From NCBI RefSeq assembly GCF_039543525.1, contig NZ_BAABJX010000044.1:1-48952 (forward strand): 48,952 bases of DNA, in the 5' to 3' direction. The notes below the pieces were generated by a model. It had not been told where the DNA came from. It made no database searches and saw nothing but the letters and a program-made list of their open reading frames with translations. The stretch is from Algivirga pacifica (GTDB lineage: Bacteria; Bacteroidota; Bacteroidia; Cytophagales; Flammeovirgaceae). The position numbers were made by a program, and so were the translations under genes. This document shows positions 16,658-25,037 of this stretch, in pieces; positions within the stretch are counted from its first letter, which is position 1; every line of letters begins with the position of its first letter.

Positions 16658-16851
16658 ACTGTTCACTGCCCACTGCCCACTGCTCACTGCTCACTGCCCA
16701 CTGTTCACTGCCCACTGTTCACTGCCCACTGTTCACTGCCCACTGTTCACTGCCCACTATTCACTGCCCACTATTCACTGCCCACTGTTCACTGCCCACT
16801 GTTCACTGCCCACTATTCACTGCCCACTGTTCACTGCCCACTGTTCATTGC
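16658..16851 (-). repeat. Long heptad repeat array at the S9 peptidase stop codon
   Basis: About 28 units of 7 bp. Read on the minus strand they are GGGCAGT, GAACAGT, GAATAGT and GAGCAGT, mostly alternating as 14-bp doublets. The array begins one base after the TAG of the S9 peptidase gene. The unit is the same family as that after the polyketide synthase. Confidence 0.93.
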
Positions 16852-19218
16852 CTAAAGTGTTTTCTCAAACAGCTTAAAGATTCTCTTGTACTCATCGGCC
16901 CAGCTAGTAGCCTCCTTGAAACCGTGTGGCTCCATAGGGAATACTGCCATCTCCCAGTTTTCTTTTCTTAGCTCGATCAGGCGTTGAGATAGACGAACCA
17001 CATCCTGGAACTGTACGTTATCATCCATCATACCGTGTAAGATCACTAAATCTTTCTTTAGTCCATCTGCAAAATAGAGAGGAGAACTACGACGATAAGC
17101 CTTTGGATCTTCTTCCGGCGTATTCAGGATATTAGAGGTATAAGGGTGATTGTAATGTGCCCAATCCGTTACCGAACGCAGAGCTGCACCTGAGCGGAAT
17201 ACATCTGGCTCTGTGAACATCGCCATCAAGGTCATAAACCCTCCATAAGAACCTCCGTAAATTCCGATGCGGTTAGGATCAATGTTGTGTGCCTCTACCA
17301 GATACTTGGCACCATCCACTTGGTCAGACAAGTCTTTTCCTCCCATATGGCGGTAGATACCCGTTCTCCAATCACGTCCATATCCTTCGCTCCCTCTGTA
17401 ATCAATATCCAATACGGTATACCCTTGATCTGCCAGGAAGTTATGGAACATGTACTCTCGATAATATACACTCCACCATTTGTGTACATTCTGCAAATAC
17501 CCTGCTCCATGTACAAAGATAACTGCTTTACCATTCGGCTTAGGATTGGCTGGTTTGTATAGTCTTGCATGCACTTTTGCACCATCCTGAGCATCAAAGG
17601 TAATCACCTCCGGAGCTCTCCATTGGTAACTATCGAATGCTTCTGTGGTCGACTTGGTAATACGGGTTGCCTTAGCCGTTGTTTTATTGGATTTTAAGTA
17701 TAGCTCCCAAGGTTGATTACTGAATGCGTGACGAATGGCCAGTTGCTTCTCATCAGGAGAAAGGGTGACTTCATTCCCTCCTTCCATTTGAGTAATCTTC
17801 TGCATTGTTCCTCCCGCTACCGGCAACTTATAAAAATGGTGCTCAGCGCTGCTTTCCTTATTGGACGTCAAGTAGAAATACTTTTGATCTCTGGAAACCT
17901 GCGTATTAATGATCTCGAATTCTCCTGCCGTTAATGCTTTCTTATTTTTAGAAACTACATCATACGTATACAAATGAGAAAAACCGGTTTCCTCAGAGTG
18001 GTACCACAATTTGTTGCCTATCCATCCGATTTCTCCAACCCATAGGTTCCAACCCGAGATATTAGGGCCACCAATCCATGCGTCATCATGCTGCCTGTCA
18101 ATTAGCGAGAGCTTTCCGGTTGGCAAATCCAATAACATAATCCAGCGATCCTTATTGTCCATCGCACGGATATCTACTGCAGCATATTTTCCATCAGCCG
18201 AGTATACAGCCGGATGAATAATCACCTCTCTTGGTTTCTCATATTTTTCTTCAAACTTCTCCCCTTCTTTTACATATTCCTTCAAGAACGTTGGTTTCTC
18301 GAAGATGCCTTCGATCTGCTTGGTATCCACCGTATAAGTGGTATCTTTTTCGATATCATAAACGGCGGTCTCAAACGTATCCTGCTTGCTTCCTACTTTT
18401 GGACGAGCCGTTTGTAATGTCGCATATCCCGATTCCGTCACGTAGTCAATCAACTCTGTGCTCTTCGCCTTCGCATATTTACGCAAGGTATAGGTCACGA
18501 ATTTTCCATCAGGGCTAAGTGTCGTATTATACAAACTCTTTCCTTCCAGGTAAATTTCTAATGGTCTTTTAACCTCAAATTGCTCTTGATAAGCCTCTCT
18601 TGATTCCTTATCTGCTTTTCTTTGTTTTAAGATCTCAAAATGAGCCAATTGATCCTCTTCCAACCATTCTTGCTGTTTGGTTTGGGAAGGGTCTCCTGCC
18701 TTCGATCCTTTTTTGAAATTGGTTACCTGTTGGATACTACCATCCTCTTGCTTCCAGATGAATAAGTTGTTTCCTTTTTGGAATACAATATGGTTTTCAT
18801 TCAACAGAAACTTAGGATTACGCTCTCGCTCTACCGTATTGGTAATCTGTGTTTCCTTGCCTTTTCGGATGTCATATAAATAGATATCTCCTTGCTTGGC
18901 ATAGACCTTCTGCGTATAACGTTGGTTGTAATCACCTCGAGCAGCCGGCAAGGACTTCTGCTCCTCTACTCCTACCTTTTCTGCAGTATTTTTCCCTGCC
19001 GCTACTTTGTATAGTTCCTCGTAGCTTTTCTGCTCTGGGTTCCAATAAAAGTATAGCGTTTTGCTATCCTCTGACCATTGGAAGCGGTGGGGCTGATGTC
19101 CGATAAAGTCTTCTCCCTCCATGATTTGATCAATGGTTAAAGGAGACTGTGCCCACAGATAATTGACACTAAAAAGTAAGTGTACGGCTAATAATAGCCT
19201 TAAGTGAAGTTTATTCAT
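16852..19218 (-). CDS. S9 family prolyl oligopeptidase / DPP IV-like peptidase
   Basis: A 788-residue serine peptidase with a signal peptide (residues 1-24, ending LWAQ), so it is periplasmic or outer-membrane associated. The N-terminal two-thirds form a beta-propeller of the DPP IV N-domain type; the C-terminal catalytic alpha/beta hydrolase domain has Ser657 in YGGSYGGF, the acid in GMMDDNV (732-733) and His765 in MEPHGF. Such enzymes remove dipeptides, typically after proline, from extracellular peptides and feed amino acid uptake. The length is typical of the Bacteroidota branch. The gene appears monocistronic, with a TAtcTTTG element upstream and a long heptad array starting right after its stop. 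Confidence 0.93.
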   Translation of the reverse strand: MNKLHLRLLLAVHLLFSVNYLWAQSPLTIDQIMEGEDFIGHQPHRFQWSEDSKTLYFYWNPEQKSYEELYKVAAGKNTAEKVGVEEQKSLPAARGDYNQRYTQKVYAKQGDIYLYDIRKGKETQITNTVERERNPKFLLNENHIVFQKGNNLFIWKQEDGSIQQVTNFKKGSKAGDPSQTKQQEWLEEDQLAHFEILKQRKADKESREAYQEQFEVKRPLEIYLEGKSLYNTTLSPDGKFVTYTLRKYAKAKSTELIDYVTESGYATLQTARPKVGSKQDTFETAVYDIEKDTTYTVDTKQIEGIFEKPTFLKEYVKEGEKFEEKYEKPREVIIHPAVYSADGKYAAVDIRAMDNKDRWIMLLDLPTGKLSLIDRQHDDAWIGGPNISGWNLWVGEIGWIGNKLWYHSEETGFSHLYTYDVVSKNKKALTAGEFEIINTQVSRDQKYFYLTSNKESSAEHHFYKLPVAGGTMQKITQMEGGNEVTLSPDEKQLAIRHAFSNQPWELYLKSNKTTAKATRITKSTTEAFDSYQWRAPEVITFDAQDGAKVHARLYKPANPKPNGKAVIFVHGAGYLQNVHKWWSVYYREYMFHNFLADQGYTVLDIDYRGSEGYGRDWRTGIYRHMGGKDLSDQVDGAKYLVEAHNIDPNRIGIYGGSYGGFMTLMAMFTEPDVFRSGAALRSVTDWAHYNHPYTSNILNTPEEDPKAYRRSSPLYFADGLKKDLVILHGMMDDNVQFQDVVRLSQRLIELRKENWEMAVFPMEPHGFKEATSWADEYKRIFKLFEKTL

Positions 19219-19255
19219 TCTCTGTTAGAATTGGTTGATAAAAAATCGATTATGA

Positions 19256-19263
19256 CAAAGATA
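19256..19263 (-). promoter_or_regulatory. Probable -7 element for the S9 peptidase gene
   Basis: On the minus strand TATCTTTG matches TAnnTTTG, 38 bp upstream of the ATG. No convincing -33 TTG is visible; two copies of a GTTATGA heptad lie immediately upstream. Confidence 0.4.
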
Positions 19264-19383
19264 GTGGAAAGTTATGAGTTATGAGGAGAGGCTTTCTGAT
19301 TCATTTATTTCTATTTGGTAGGGTAATTGTTACTTGAGCGCTTGTTTGAACACTATTTACTACACTAACAATACATCCTTAGT

Positions 19384-20364
19384 ATGAAAAAAATCATTCT
19401 TTTTATTTCATTATCAATTTTACTGTTCTCTTGTGAGAAAAATCCACTTTGGGTAGGAGAAAGTGAGTTCCTTACCTTCAACTACAGCAACCGTTCAGGA
19501 GAAGGACCTGTAGTTTCTTCTTCTACCATCAATAAAAGTCATTTTATAGATTTTGACAGCATATGGACTGTTGATGAGCAAAATGGTACCATTCAAGTTA
19601 TTCTGGATGGTGTACGTGTACAAAGCAATCGCCATAACTATGAAATTTCTCAGATCAATATTTATGAGAAAGATGATCGCTCCTTTGATATTCAAGATGA
19701 GTTTACCAACCTATCCAGTAGTTTTAAAACTGATGTAGCTACGGTATTGGTATTGGATATGAGTGAATCCCTGGAAGGATTAAAAGATAGCCTAAAAGAG
19801 TACGCTAAGCGCTATGTAGACAAAGTGGTCAATAGTTCTGAAAGCTCTCAAGTTGCTGTGGTCTTCTTCTCCAGCAAGGAAAACATCTATACTACTGAGT
19901 TTTTTCATAAGGATAATGCTGATGAACTAAAAGCCACTATTGAAGAGTTCTCACAATCTGCTTCCAGAACCGCCCTATTTCAAGCTACACAAGAAGGAAT
20001 CTCTATTTTGGACAGTCTAACTTTTGAAGGCTCTAAGGCATTGGTGGTTTTCACTGATGGAGGAGATAACGACTCGGATAGTCCTTCAACACTCAAAGCC
20101 TCTATCGCTGCTTCGAATTATGCCCGTATCAGTATTGGACTAAAAGGGAATGATTTTGATAAGGGAGACCTTGAAGCCATTGCCAGCTCCAACAATAACG
20201 TAATCGTTGTCGATGGAGAAAATAAACTAGAAGATGCTTTTGAGGCTGTCGCTCGTCAAGTGGTCTCTGTATACAAGATTATATACGAACGCTCTGACCA
20301 GATCTTGGATGAAGCCATTGAAGTGAAATTTGAATTTGAAGTGAATAAGCTGGTGTTGGACTAG
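19384..20364 (+). CDS. Lipoprotein with von Willebrand factor A domain
   Basis: A 326-residue lipoprotein: the signal MKKIILFISLSILLFSC gives Cys17. After about 100 residues of strands comes a VWA domain (about 115-300). The metal-ion-dependent adhesion site is intact: DMSES (DxSxS) near residue 125, the Thr in SASRTALFQA, and the Asp in VFTDGGDND. VWA domains bind protein ligands through this Mg ion. It probably faces the periplasm or the cell surface. The protein lacks a catalytic partner domain, and the neighbours (S9 peptidase, CorA) do not reveal its ligand. A heptad array starts 11 bases after the stop. Confidence 0.85.
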   Translation: MKKIILFISLSILLFSCEKNPLWVGESEFLTFNYSNRSGEGPVVSSSTINKSHFIDFDSIWTVDEQNGTIQVILDGVRVQSNRHNYEISQINIYEKDDRSFDIQDEFTNLSSSFKTDVATVLVLDMSESLEGLKDSLKEYAKRYVDKVVNSSESSQVAVVFFSSKENIYTTEFFHKDNADELKATIEEFSQSASRTALFQATQEGISILDSLTFEGSKALVVFTDGGDNDSDSPSTLKASIAASNYARISIGLKGNDFDKGDLEAIASSNNNVIVVDGENKLEDAFEAVARQVVSVYKIIYERSDQILDEAIEVKFEFEVNKLVLD

Positions 20365-20375
20365 AGCTAGTGATC

Positions 20376-20480
20376 AGTTATGAGTTATGAGTTATGAGTT
20401 ATGAGTTATGAGTTATGAGTTATGAGTTTGTCTTAAGGAAAAATTAAAACTCATCACTGTTAACTCATAACTCATCACTA
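20376..20480. repeat. Heptad repeat pair (AGTTATG)n and complement
   Basis: About 7.5 copies of AGTTATG at 20376-20428, then after a 16-base spacer complementary heptads (ACTCATC, ACTGTTA, ACTCATA) at 20447-20480. The two parts can fold into a long hairpin behind the VWA gene. Confidence 0.9.
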
Positions 20481-20570
20481 ATATAAAAATGGCCTTGCAA
20501 AAATTACGATTGCAACATTTATATCAATATCTTATAGTCATCATTAACTAACCCAAATTCCCTACTCTAC

Positions 20571-21533
20571 ATGCCCTTAATCGAATTAGTCATGAAAGGC
20601 GGCTATTTTCGTCGCCTCAATCGTATACAGGAACTTTCTTCTACCAATCTCAATAACGTATTTCTGATACAGGTAGTCGACGGTGGGCTAGAGGAGTATA
20701 GGTGGTTAGAAGATACTTTTCAGATTAACTTACAACCCTTCTACCATCGGGAGGATATTGAGATCAGCTCCAGGTATAGTGAGGAGCATGAGCAACTAGC
20801 CATTTCGATTGATGTACCATTTTCTGGGGAAGACAACCACATACAAGAGACTTATTTTCACGTTATTTTTAAGGATGGAAATATTTTCTCCTTTAATAAC
20901 ATGAAAGCCTTTATGGCTACCCATAGGGTCTACCAAGTAAAAAAACGAGAAATTAGTGAAGCCGACTCCTCTGAAGAACTCTTCTTAATTCTTATACAGC
21001 ACTTTACCGACTATTATGCCGATCTGATACAGGTACAAACCGCCCGTATCAAGAAACATGTTTACCGCATTATCAAGAAACAGGAATACTCTACCTCTGC
21101 TGATTTAGACATGTTGATGGCTTTTGGATTTGATAATATCCTATTAAAGGAGAGTGTACTGGAGCTACAACAGATCATGTTAATGCTCAGAAGAAGCAAG
21201 AGCTTTTCTATTGATATGCGAGAAGCTATGGATAGCGAACTTCGTGACCTTAGGGTACTCAATGACCATATTCGCTATAACTTCGAACGTATTGACGACC
21301 TAAAAGAAAATATCAACAGTAAGATTGACCTGGCCCAGAATAAGCTCATTAAGCTACTGACCGTGATTACATTTTGTCTGAGTCCTCCTACCCTTATTGC
21401 TGGTATCTACGGCATGAACTTTAGTAATATGCCGGAACTGCATTGGGCATGGGGCTATCCTTTTGCCATCGTGCTAATGTTGTCTTCGGTAGCTGTTCCG
21501 TTACTTTATTTTTATAAGAAGAAATGGCTTTGA
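20571..21533 (+). CDS. CorA family divalent metal transporter
   Basis: A 320-residue protein with the CorA layout: a soluble N-terminal domain, a long helical stalk (about 150-255, including REAMDSELRDLRVLNDHI) and two C-terminal transmembrane helices. The selectivity-filter signature GMN is present as GIYGMNFSNMPELHW between the helices. CorA proteins are pentameric channels for Mg, Co or Ni across the inner membrane. MPLIELVMKGG offers a second start seven codons in. A second, unrelated Mg transporter gene (mgtE) lies at 33.9-35.3 kb. The stop TGA is also the first bases of a heptad repeat. Confidence 0.88.
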   Translation: MPLIELVMKGGYFRRLNRIQELSSTNLNNVFLIQVVDGGLEEYRWLEDTFQINLQPFYHREDIEISSRYSEEHEQLAISIDVPFSGEDNHIQETYFHVIFKDGNIFSFNNMKAFMATHRVYQVKKREISEADSSEELFLILIQHFTDYYADLIQVQTARIKKHVYRIIKKQEYSTSADLDMLMAFGFDNILLKESVLELQQIMLMLRRSKSFSIDMREAMDSELRDLRVLNDHIRYNFERIDDLKENINSKIDLAQNKLIKLLTVITFCLSPPTLIAGIYGMNFSNMPELHWAWGYPFAIVLMLSSVAVPLLYFYKKKWL

Positions 21534-21568
21534 TGAAGGATGAAGGATGAAGGATGAAGGATGAAGGA
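21532..21568 (+). repeat. Heptad repeat (GATGAAG)n at the CorA stop codon
   Basis: Five perfect copies of GATGAAG begin within the CorA stop codon; each unit carries TGA. Confidence 0.93.
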
Positions 21569-21582
21569 AATTAAACTACGTT

Positions 21583-21615
21583 ATCCCTTTTACCTATTAC
21601 CTATTACTTTTTACC
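21583..21615 (-). repeat. Heptad repeat at the acyltransferase remnant stop
   Basis: On the minus strand AGGTAAA, AAGTAAT, AGGTAAT and AGGTAAA follow one another in 7-bp steps, starting in the last codons of the remnant gene; each contains TAA. Confidence 0.8.
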
Positions 21616-21790
21616 TTTTTCTCCTTAACACGTACTCCAATGTTTCATTGGAAGTCAGCGATTGGACTTCCTGAGGGCTTATGACTGGGGCAATATGACA
21701 CACAATATGCTCATTCTTTTTACGTACGAACTCTCTGGGAAGCATAAAGGTGCGCAAGAAAGGATGTACTTTTCCTAGAAAATGAATCAT
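21611..21790 (-). pseudogene. C-terminal remnant of a putative hemolysin/acyltransferase gene
   Basis: On the minus strand an open stretch of 59 codons reads MIHFLGKVHPFLRTFMLPRE, then FVRKKNEHIVCHIAPVISPQ and EVQSLTSNETLEYVLRRKR. This resembles the C-terminal end of Bacteroidota lysophospholipid acyltransferases (putative hemolysins), where HPFLRT..LPREL..KK precedes the I..PISP.E strand and a terminal LR.KTYALG. The catalytic HxxxxD part is absent, an in-frame stop occurs seven codons upstream, and the end is cut by a heptad repeat. It is best read as a decayed fragment; the rest of the gap to 21921 holds nothing recognisable. Confidence 0.6.
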
Positions 21791-21921
21791 TACTCTGTAG
21801 ACATTTATCCTTCACTGTAAATCAATGTAAAATAATCTCTAAAGCAGGGAACGTCCCCTCATTTTTAGGGGTTATTCCCTAGAATACTTATACGACTACT
21901 TTCACACAGCAATACAACTCG

Positions 21922-23733
21922 ATGACTAGAAAACTGTACCCATTACAAGCCTTTTTCGTTTGTTGCTTTTTTCTGCTTTTGATGGCATCAGGTCTTCTTG
22001 CCCAAACCAATGATTGTTTTACCTTCCACTTTATAGATGCTGGAGATGACCAGTTTCTTACTGAGGTAAAACAGGGCGATAAAATAGACTTGAGGAACTA
22101 TAAGGACGTGCAGAAATTTTCATTTGGAGCAATGAGCCAGATAGATTTCGGGAGCGTTATGATTACCCTAAAAAAAGGAGAAGAAATCATCTATCAAAAT
22201 ATTGAAAACGACGGCCCCTATACCCTGTTCGGTAATAAGGGCGGCGATTATTATGGGAAAGGTAACTTACTGAAAGACGGCAGCTATACTATCACAGTGA
22301 TCGCTTATGCAGAACCCAATGGAGAAGGTGACATCCTTTGTGAGCAAAGTATCACCTTCAACTATACCAATATCCCGTTACAGGCTATTTTTCATCTGGA
22401 GGATCAAAATGCAGGCATTGCCATTGAGCTTGTTGATGGTGCATATGTTCGTTACTATGAAGACAACTGTCTATTCAGCTATATAGATTTCACCCAGGAT
22501 GGACAACCTTTTGAGCCTGCCAGTGTATTGATCACTTTCTCTGGCCCTGGGCTTGAGTTCGAGCAAATGGAAAATGATCCTCTTTTCACCTCTTTTGGAA
22601 ATGATGCCAACGGAATCGACTGTGAAAAGCTACAAGAAGGCACCTATACCATTACTGTAGCTGCCTACAGTAGCTATAGCTTAAATGGAAACCTATTAGG
22701 TACATTCTCCATTACCTTTCATTTCGTGAGAGATATTCCTATGCCTGATATTGAAGGAGATTACCTTATCTATGATGATGAGTTCAGACACCGTGCACAA
22801 GCCAGAGAACTATTCAACTACCTGGATTACCCAGAGATAGAAGAAGGAGAAGAATATGCCATTATTTTTAGATCCAAAGTAAAGGGCAGTAGTTATGAAC
22901 TATATAACTGTGACAATCTGATCCCTTATCCTCTACAGGAAATCCGTCAAGAAGGTGACTATTATTACTATACCCTTTATGAAGGGCCACTTCGAAAACC
23001 CACGGATTGCTTTAACTTCGAAGTTAGATTATATGAAGATGAACAGAAGCTGATTCCGGCAGGAAAGAATGGCTTTTCCATTTACGCCGAGATTTCCGAA
23101 ACGGATCGATTCCTGCCTTTGCGACTTTACAATAACGACGGAGACATCGTAAATACTTATCAGGCGCAAAGAGAAGAAACGACTCCTAGAATCACTATGG
23201 AAAACATTGAGGGGAATCAACTATTTCTAGAGCCTGCAGGGAGTTACAGCAATGCCCGTATAAGTGTAAAGCGTATCATCAACGATGCAGCACAGCAAGA
23301 AGAGGTCGTATTTGAAACCACTACAACAGCAGTGAATACACTGGACCTTCTACCGATCATTGCTGAATATTATGACAATGGGTGGATCAATACCTTTATG
23401 ATAGACTTAACCACCTATGACGGTGAATTAACAGAAGAGCATATGCTTGACCAAACCACCTATCAGTTTAATCTACATCTTACCAGTAAAGAGTATTATA
23501 ACCGTAGAGAGCTATTGGGCGTAAGAATTTATCCTAACCCTTCCAATGGCACCTTTAATCTCGACTTTATTAAAGAAGTGGGGGAATTCACCATATATAC
23601 CCCTTTGGGACAAAAAATATATGAAAGTAAAGCCTTCAACCAAAAACTTGATCTTTTTCAAACCGGCTTCTATATTTTACGCTATGATGATTATAAAGGG
23701 GCTGTGTCAGCGGATATTATTATTATTCGTTAA
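21922..23733 (+). CDS. Secreted protein with T9SS type A sorting domain
   Basis: A 603-residue exported protein. A signal peptide (to about residue 28, LLAQ) is followed by two related modules of about 125 residues: each contains a QxGDKIDLRNY/VDGAYVRYYED-type start, an F.PASVLITFSG/FGSVMITLKKG strand, a TLFGN/TSFGND motif and a DGSYTITVIAY/EGTYTITVAAY strand. A middle region follows. The last 75 residues form a type IX secretion sorting domain (VRIYPNPSNGTFNLDF, then FTIYTPLGQKIYES, QTGFYILRY). It should be moved across the outer membrane by the T9SS and anchored or released. The modules look like adhesion-type beta domains; the binding partner is unknown. Confidence 0.85.
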   Translation: MTRKLYPLQAFFVCCFFLLLMASGLLAQTNDCFTFHFIDAGDDQFLTEVKQGDKIDLRNYKDVQKFSFGAMSQIDFGSVMITLKKGEEIIYQNIENDGPYTLFGNKGGDYYGKGNLLKDGSYTITVIAYAEPNGEGDILCEQSITFNYTNIPLQAIFHLEDQNAGIAIELVDGAYVRYYEDNCLFSYIDFTQDGQPFEPASVLITFSGPGLEFEQMENDPLFTSFGNDANGIDCEKLQEGTYTITVAAYSSYSLNGNLLGTFSITFHFVRDIPMPDIEGDYLIYDDEFRHRAQARELFNYLDYPEIEEGEEYAIIFRSKVKGSSYELYNCDNLIPYPLQEIRQEGDYYYYTLYEGPLRKPTDCFNFEVRLYEDEQKLIPAGKNGFSIYAEISETDRFLPLRLYNNDGDIVNTYQAQREETTPRITMENIEGNQLFLEPAGSYSNARISVKRIINDAAQQEEVVFETTTTAVNTLDLLPIIAEYYDNGWINTFMIDLTTYDGELTEEHMLDQTTYQFNLHLTSKEYYNRRELLGVRIYPNPSNGTFNLDFIKEVGEFTIYTPLGQKIYESKAFNQKLDLFQTGFYILRYDDYKGAVSADIIIIR

Positions 23734-23775
23734 TTATAGCCTCTGAACACCTATCAATAAACATTCCCACTCCCT

Positions 23776-24867
23776 ATGATTACAAGCCCTACCTTACTAT
23801 TAGACAAAAGAAAATGTCTGAAGAATATTGAGTCCATGGCTGCCAAAGCCAAAAGAAATGGTATCATCTTCCGTCCTCATTTCAAGACACATCAGTCGTT
23901 AGAGGTAGGGCGATGGTTCAAGGATTTTGGGGTTGATAAAATTACGGTTTCCTCTATGCAAATGGCAGCCTATTTTGCTACTGATGGATGGAATGATATC
24001 ACCGTAGCATTTCCAGTCAATGTACTGGAACATGAATTAATTAGTGAATTGGGGAGTAAGATCACACTTAATATACAGGTAGAGTCTGCAGATGCCGTAC
24101 ATTTATTAGCTCAAAAGGTTCGTACACCATTACAAGTATATATTAAGATTGACGTGGGAACCCAGCGTACAGGAATACCTTTCAGCGATTTTGGGCGTAT
24201 TGATGACACCTTGAACAGTATCAAGGAATACGCTCATTTTCAATTTTGTGGCTTTATTACCCATACAGGACATAGCTATCAGGCTCGATCCAGTGAAGAA
24301 GTTATGAATATTCACCTAAAAAGTATGGACTTTATTAATCAGCTGAAGGATATCTATGTACCACAATATCCCAACCTTATCTTATCTACCGGTGATACTC
24401 CTACTTGTAGTGTGGCAGATGATTTTCTGGAAATTGATGAGATCAGACCTGGTAACTTTGTATTCTATGACTGGATGCAACATATCATAGGAGCATGTCA
24501 TTTTGATCAAATCGCTATGGTAATGGCTTGTCCTGTTGTCGCTATTCATCCCAACCGACAAGAATTTGTGGTACACGGTGGAGCTGTACATCTCTCCAAG
24601 GATTTTATTTTCAAGACCGATGGCAGCCGAGATTATGGAAGGATTGTATCCTTAGCAAATAATGGATGGTCTTCACCCTGGGAACAGAGTTACGTGACAG
24701 CATTATCACAGGAGCACGGTATTATACGGACTACTTCTGAGCTTTTGAAGCAAATCAAGGTAGGTGATCTTATAGGAATTGTTCCTATTCACTCTTGTCT
24801 AAGTGTGAGTGCCATGCGTACTTATCTCACTTTGGAAGGAAAAAGTATTCAATGCATGGGATATTGA
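23776..24867 (+). CDS. PLP-dependent D-threonine aldolase / D-serine dehydratase-like enzyme
   Basis: A 363-residue fold-type III PLP enzyme. The N-terminal alanine-racemase-like barrel carries the PLP lysine in FRPHFKTHQS (about residue 37) and the phosphate and ring contacts in DVGTQRTGIPF and STGDTPTCS. The C-terminal beta domain ends with the metal-site signature PIHSCLSVSAMRTY (His and Cys ligands) typical of D-threonine aldolases and eukaryote-like D-serine dehydratases. It should cleave or deaminate D-hydroxy amino acids in the cytoplasm. The exact substrate cannot be read. The stop TGA is part of the first, variant copy (ATTGAG) of a ladder palindrome that fills the gap to hemF. Confidence 0.87.
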   Translation: MITSPTLLLDKRKCLKNIESMAAKAKRNGIIFRPHFKTHQSLEVGRWFKDFGVDKITVSSMQMAAYFATDGWNDITVAFPVNVLEHELISELGSKITLNIQVESADAVHLLAQKVRTPLQVYIKIDVGTQRTGIPFSDFGRIDDTLNSIKEYAHFQFCGFITHTGHSYQARSSEEVMNIHLKSMDFINQLKDIYVPQYPNLILSTGDTPTCSVADDFLEIDEIRPGNFVFYDWMQHIIGACHFDQIAMVMACPVVAIHPNRQEFVVHGGAVHLSKDFIFKTDGSRDYGRIVSLANNGWSSPWEQSYVTALSQEHGIIRTTSELLKQIKVGDLIGIVPIHSCLSVSAMRTYLTLEGKSIQCMGY

Positions 24868-25026
24868 GGCAGCTTACGCTGCTAGTTGAGCGCTCCGCTG
24901 TTGAGTGGCACTTCGTGCCGTTGAGTAGTCCTTCGAACTGTTGAGAAAGAGCCGTACTGAAAGTCTCAACGAGCGAAGCTCAACTCAACAGCGGAGCGCT
25001 CAACTAGCGGCGTAAGCCGCCTCAAC
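24863..25026. repeat. Ladder palindrome array 2 (GTTGAG / CTCAAC)
   Basis: It occupies the whole gap between two convergent genes. Left copies: ATTGAG at 24863 and GTTGAG at 24885, 24900, 24920 and 24940. Right copies: CTCAAC at 24965, 24984, 24999 and 25021. A 24-bp perfect inverted repeat pairs 24882-24905 with 24984-25007. Hairpins between copies include GCAGC/GCTGC on the left and GCGGC/GCCGC at the mirrored place on the right, so the base pair has changed while each hairpin stays closed. Probably acts at both gene ends, for example as a bidirectional terminator. Confidence 0.85.
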
Positions 25027-25037
25027 GATTCCATATG

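Noticed and set aside
16658..16851. CRISPR array
   Set aside because: The period is 7 bp with no spacers of 30-40 bp and no cas genes nearby.
16636..16971. Open frame of 111 codons with a repeating THCSLPT-type product
   Set aside because: It is the translation of the 7-bp repeat array, whose seven-residue periodicity follows from the DNA, and it overlaps the S9 peptidase gene end.
17287..19106. Several open frames antisense to the S9 peptidase
   Set aside because: The minus-strand peptidase has all catalytic motifs; the opposite frames show no family features.
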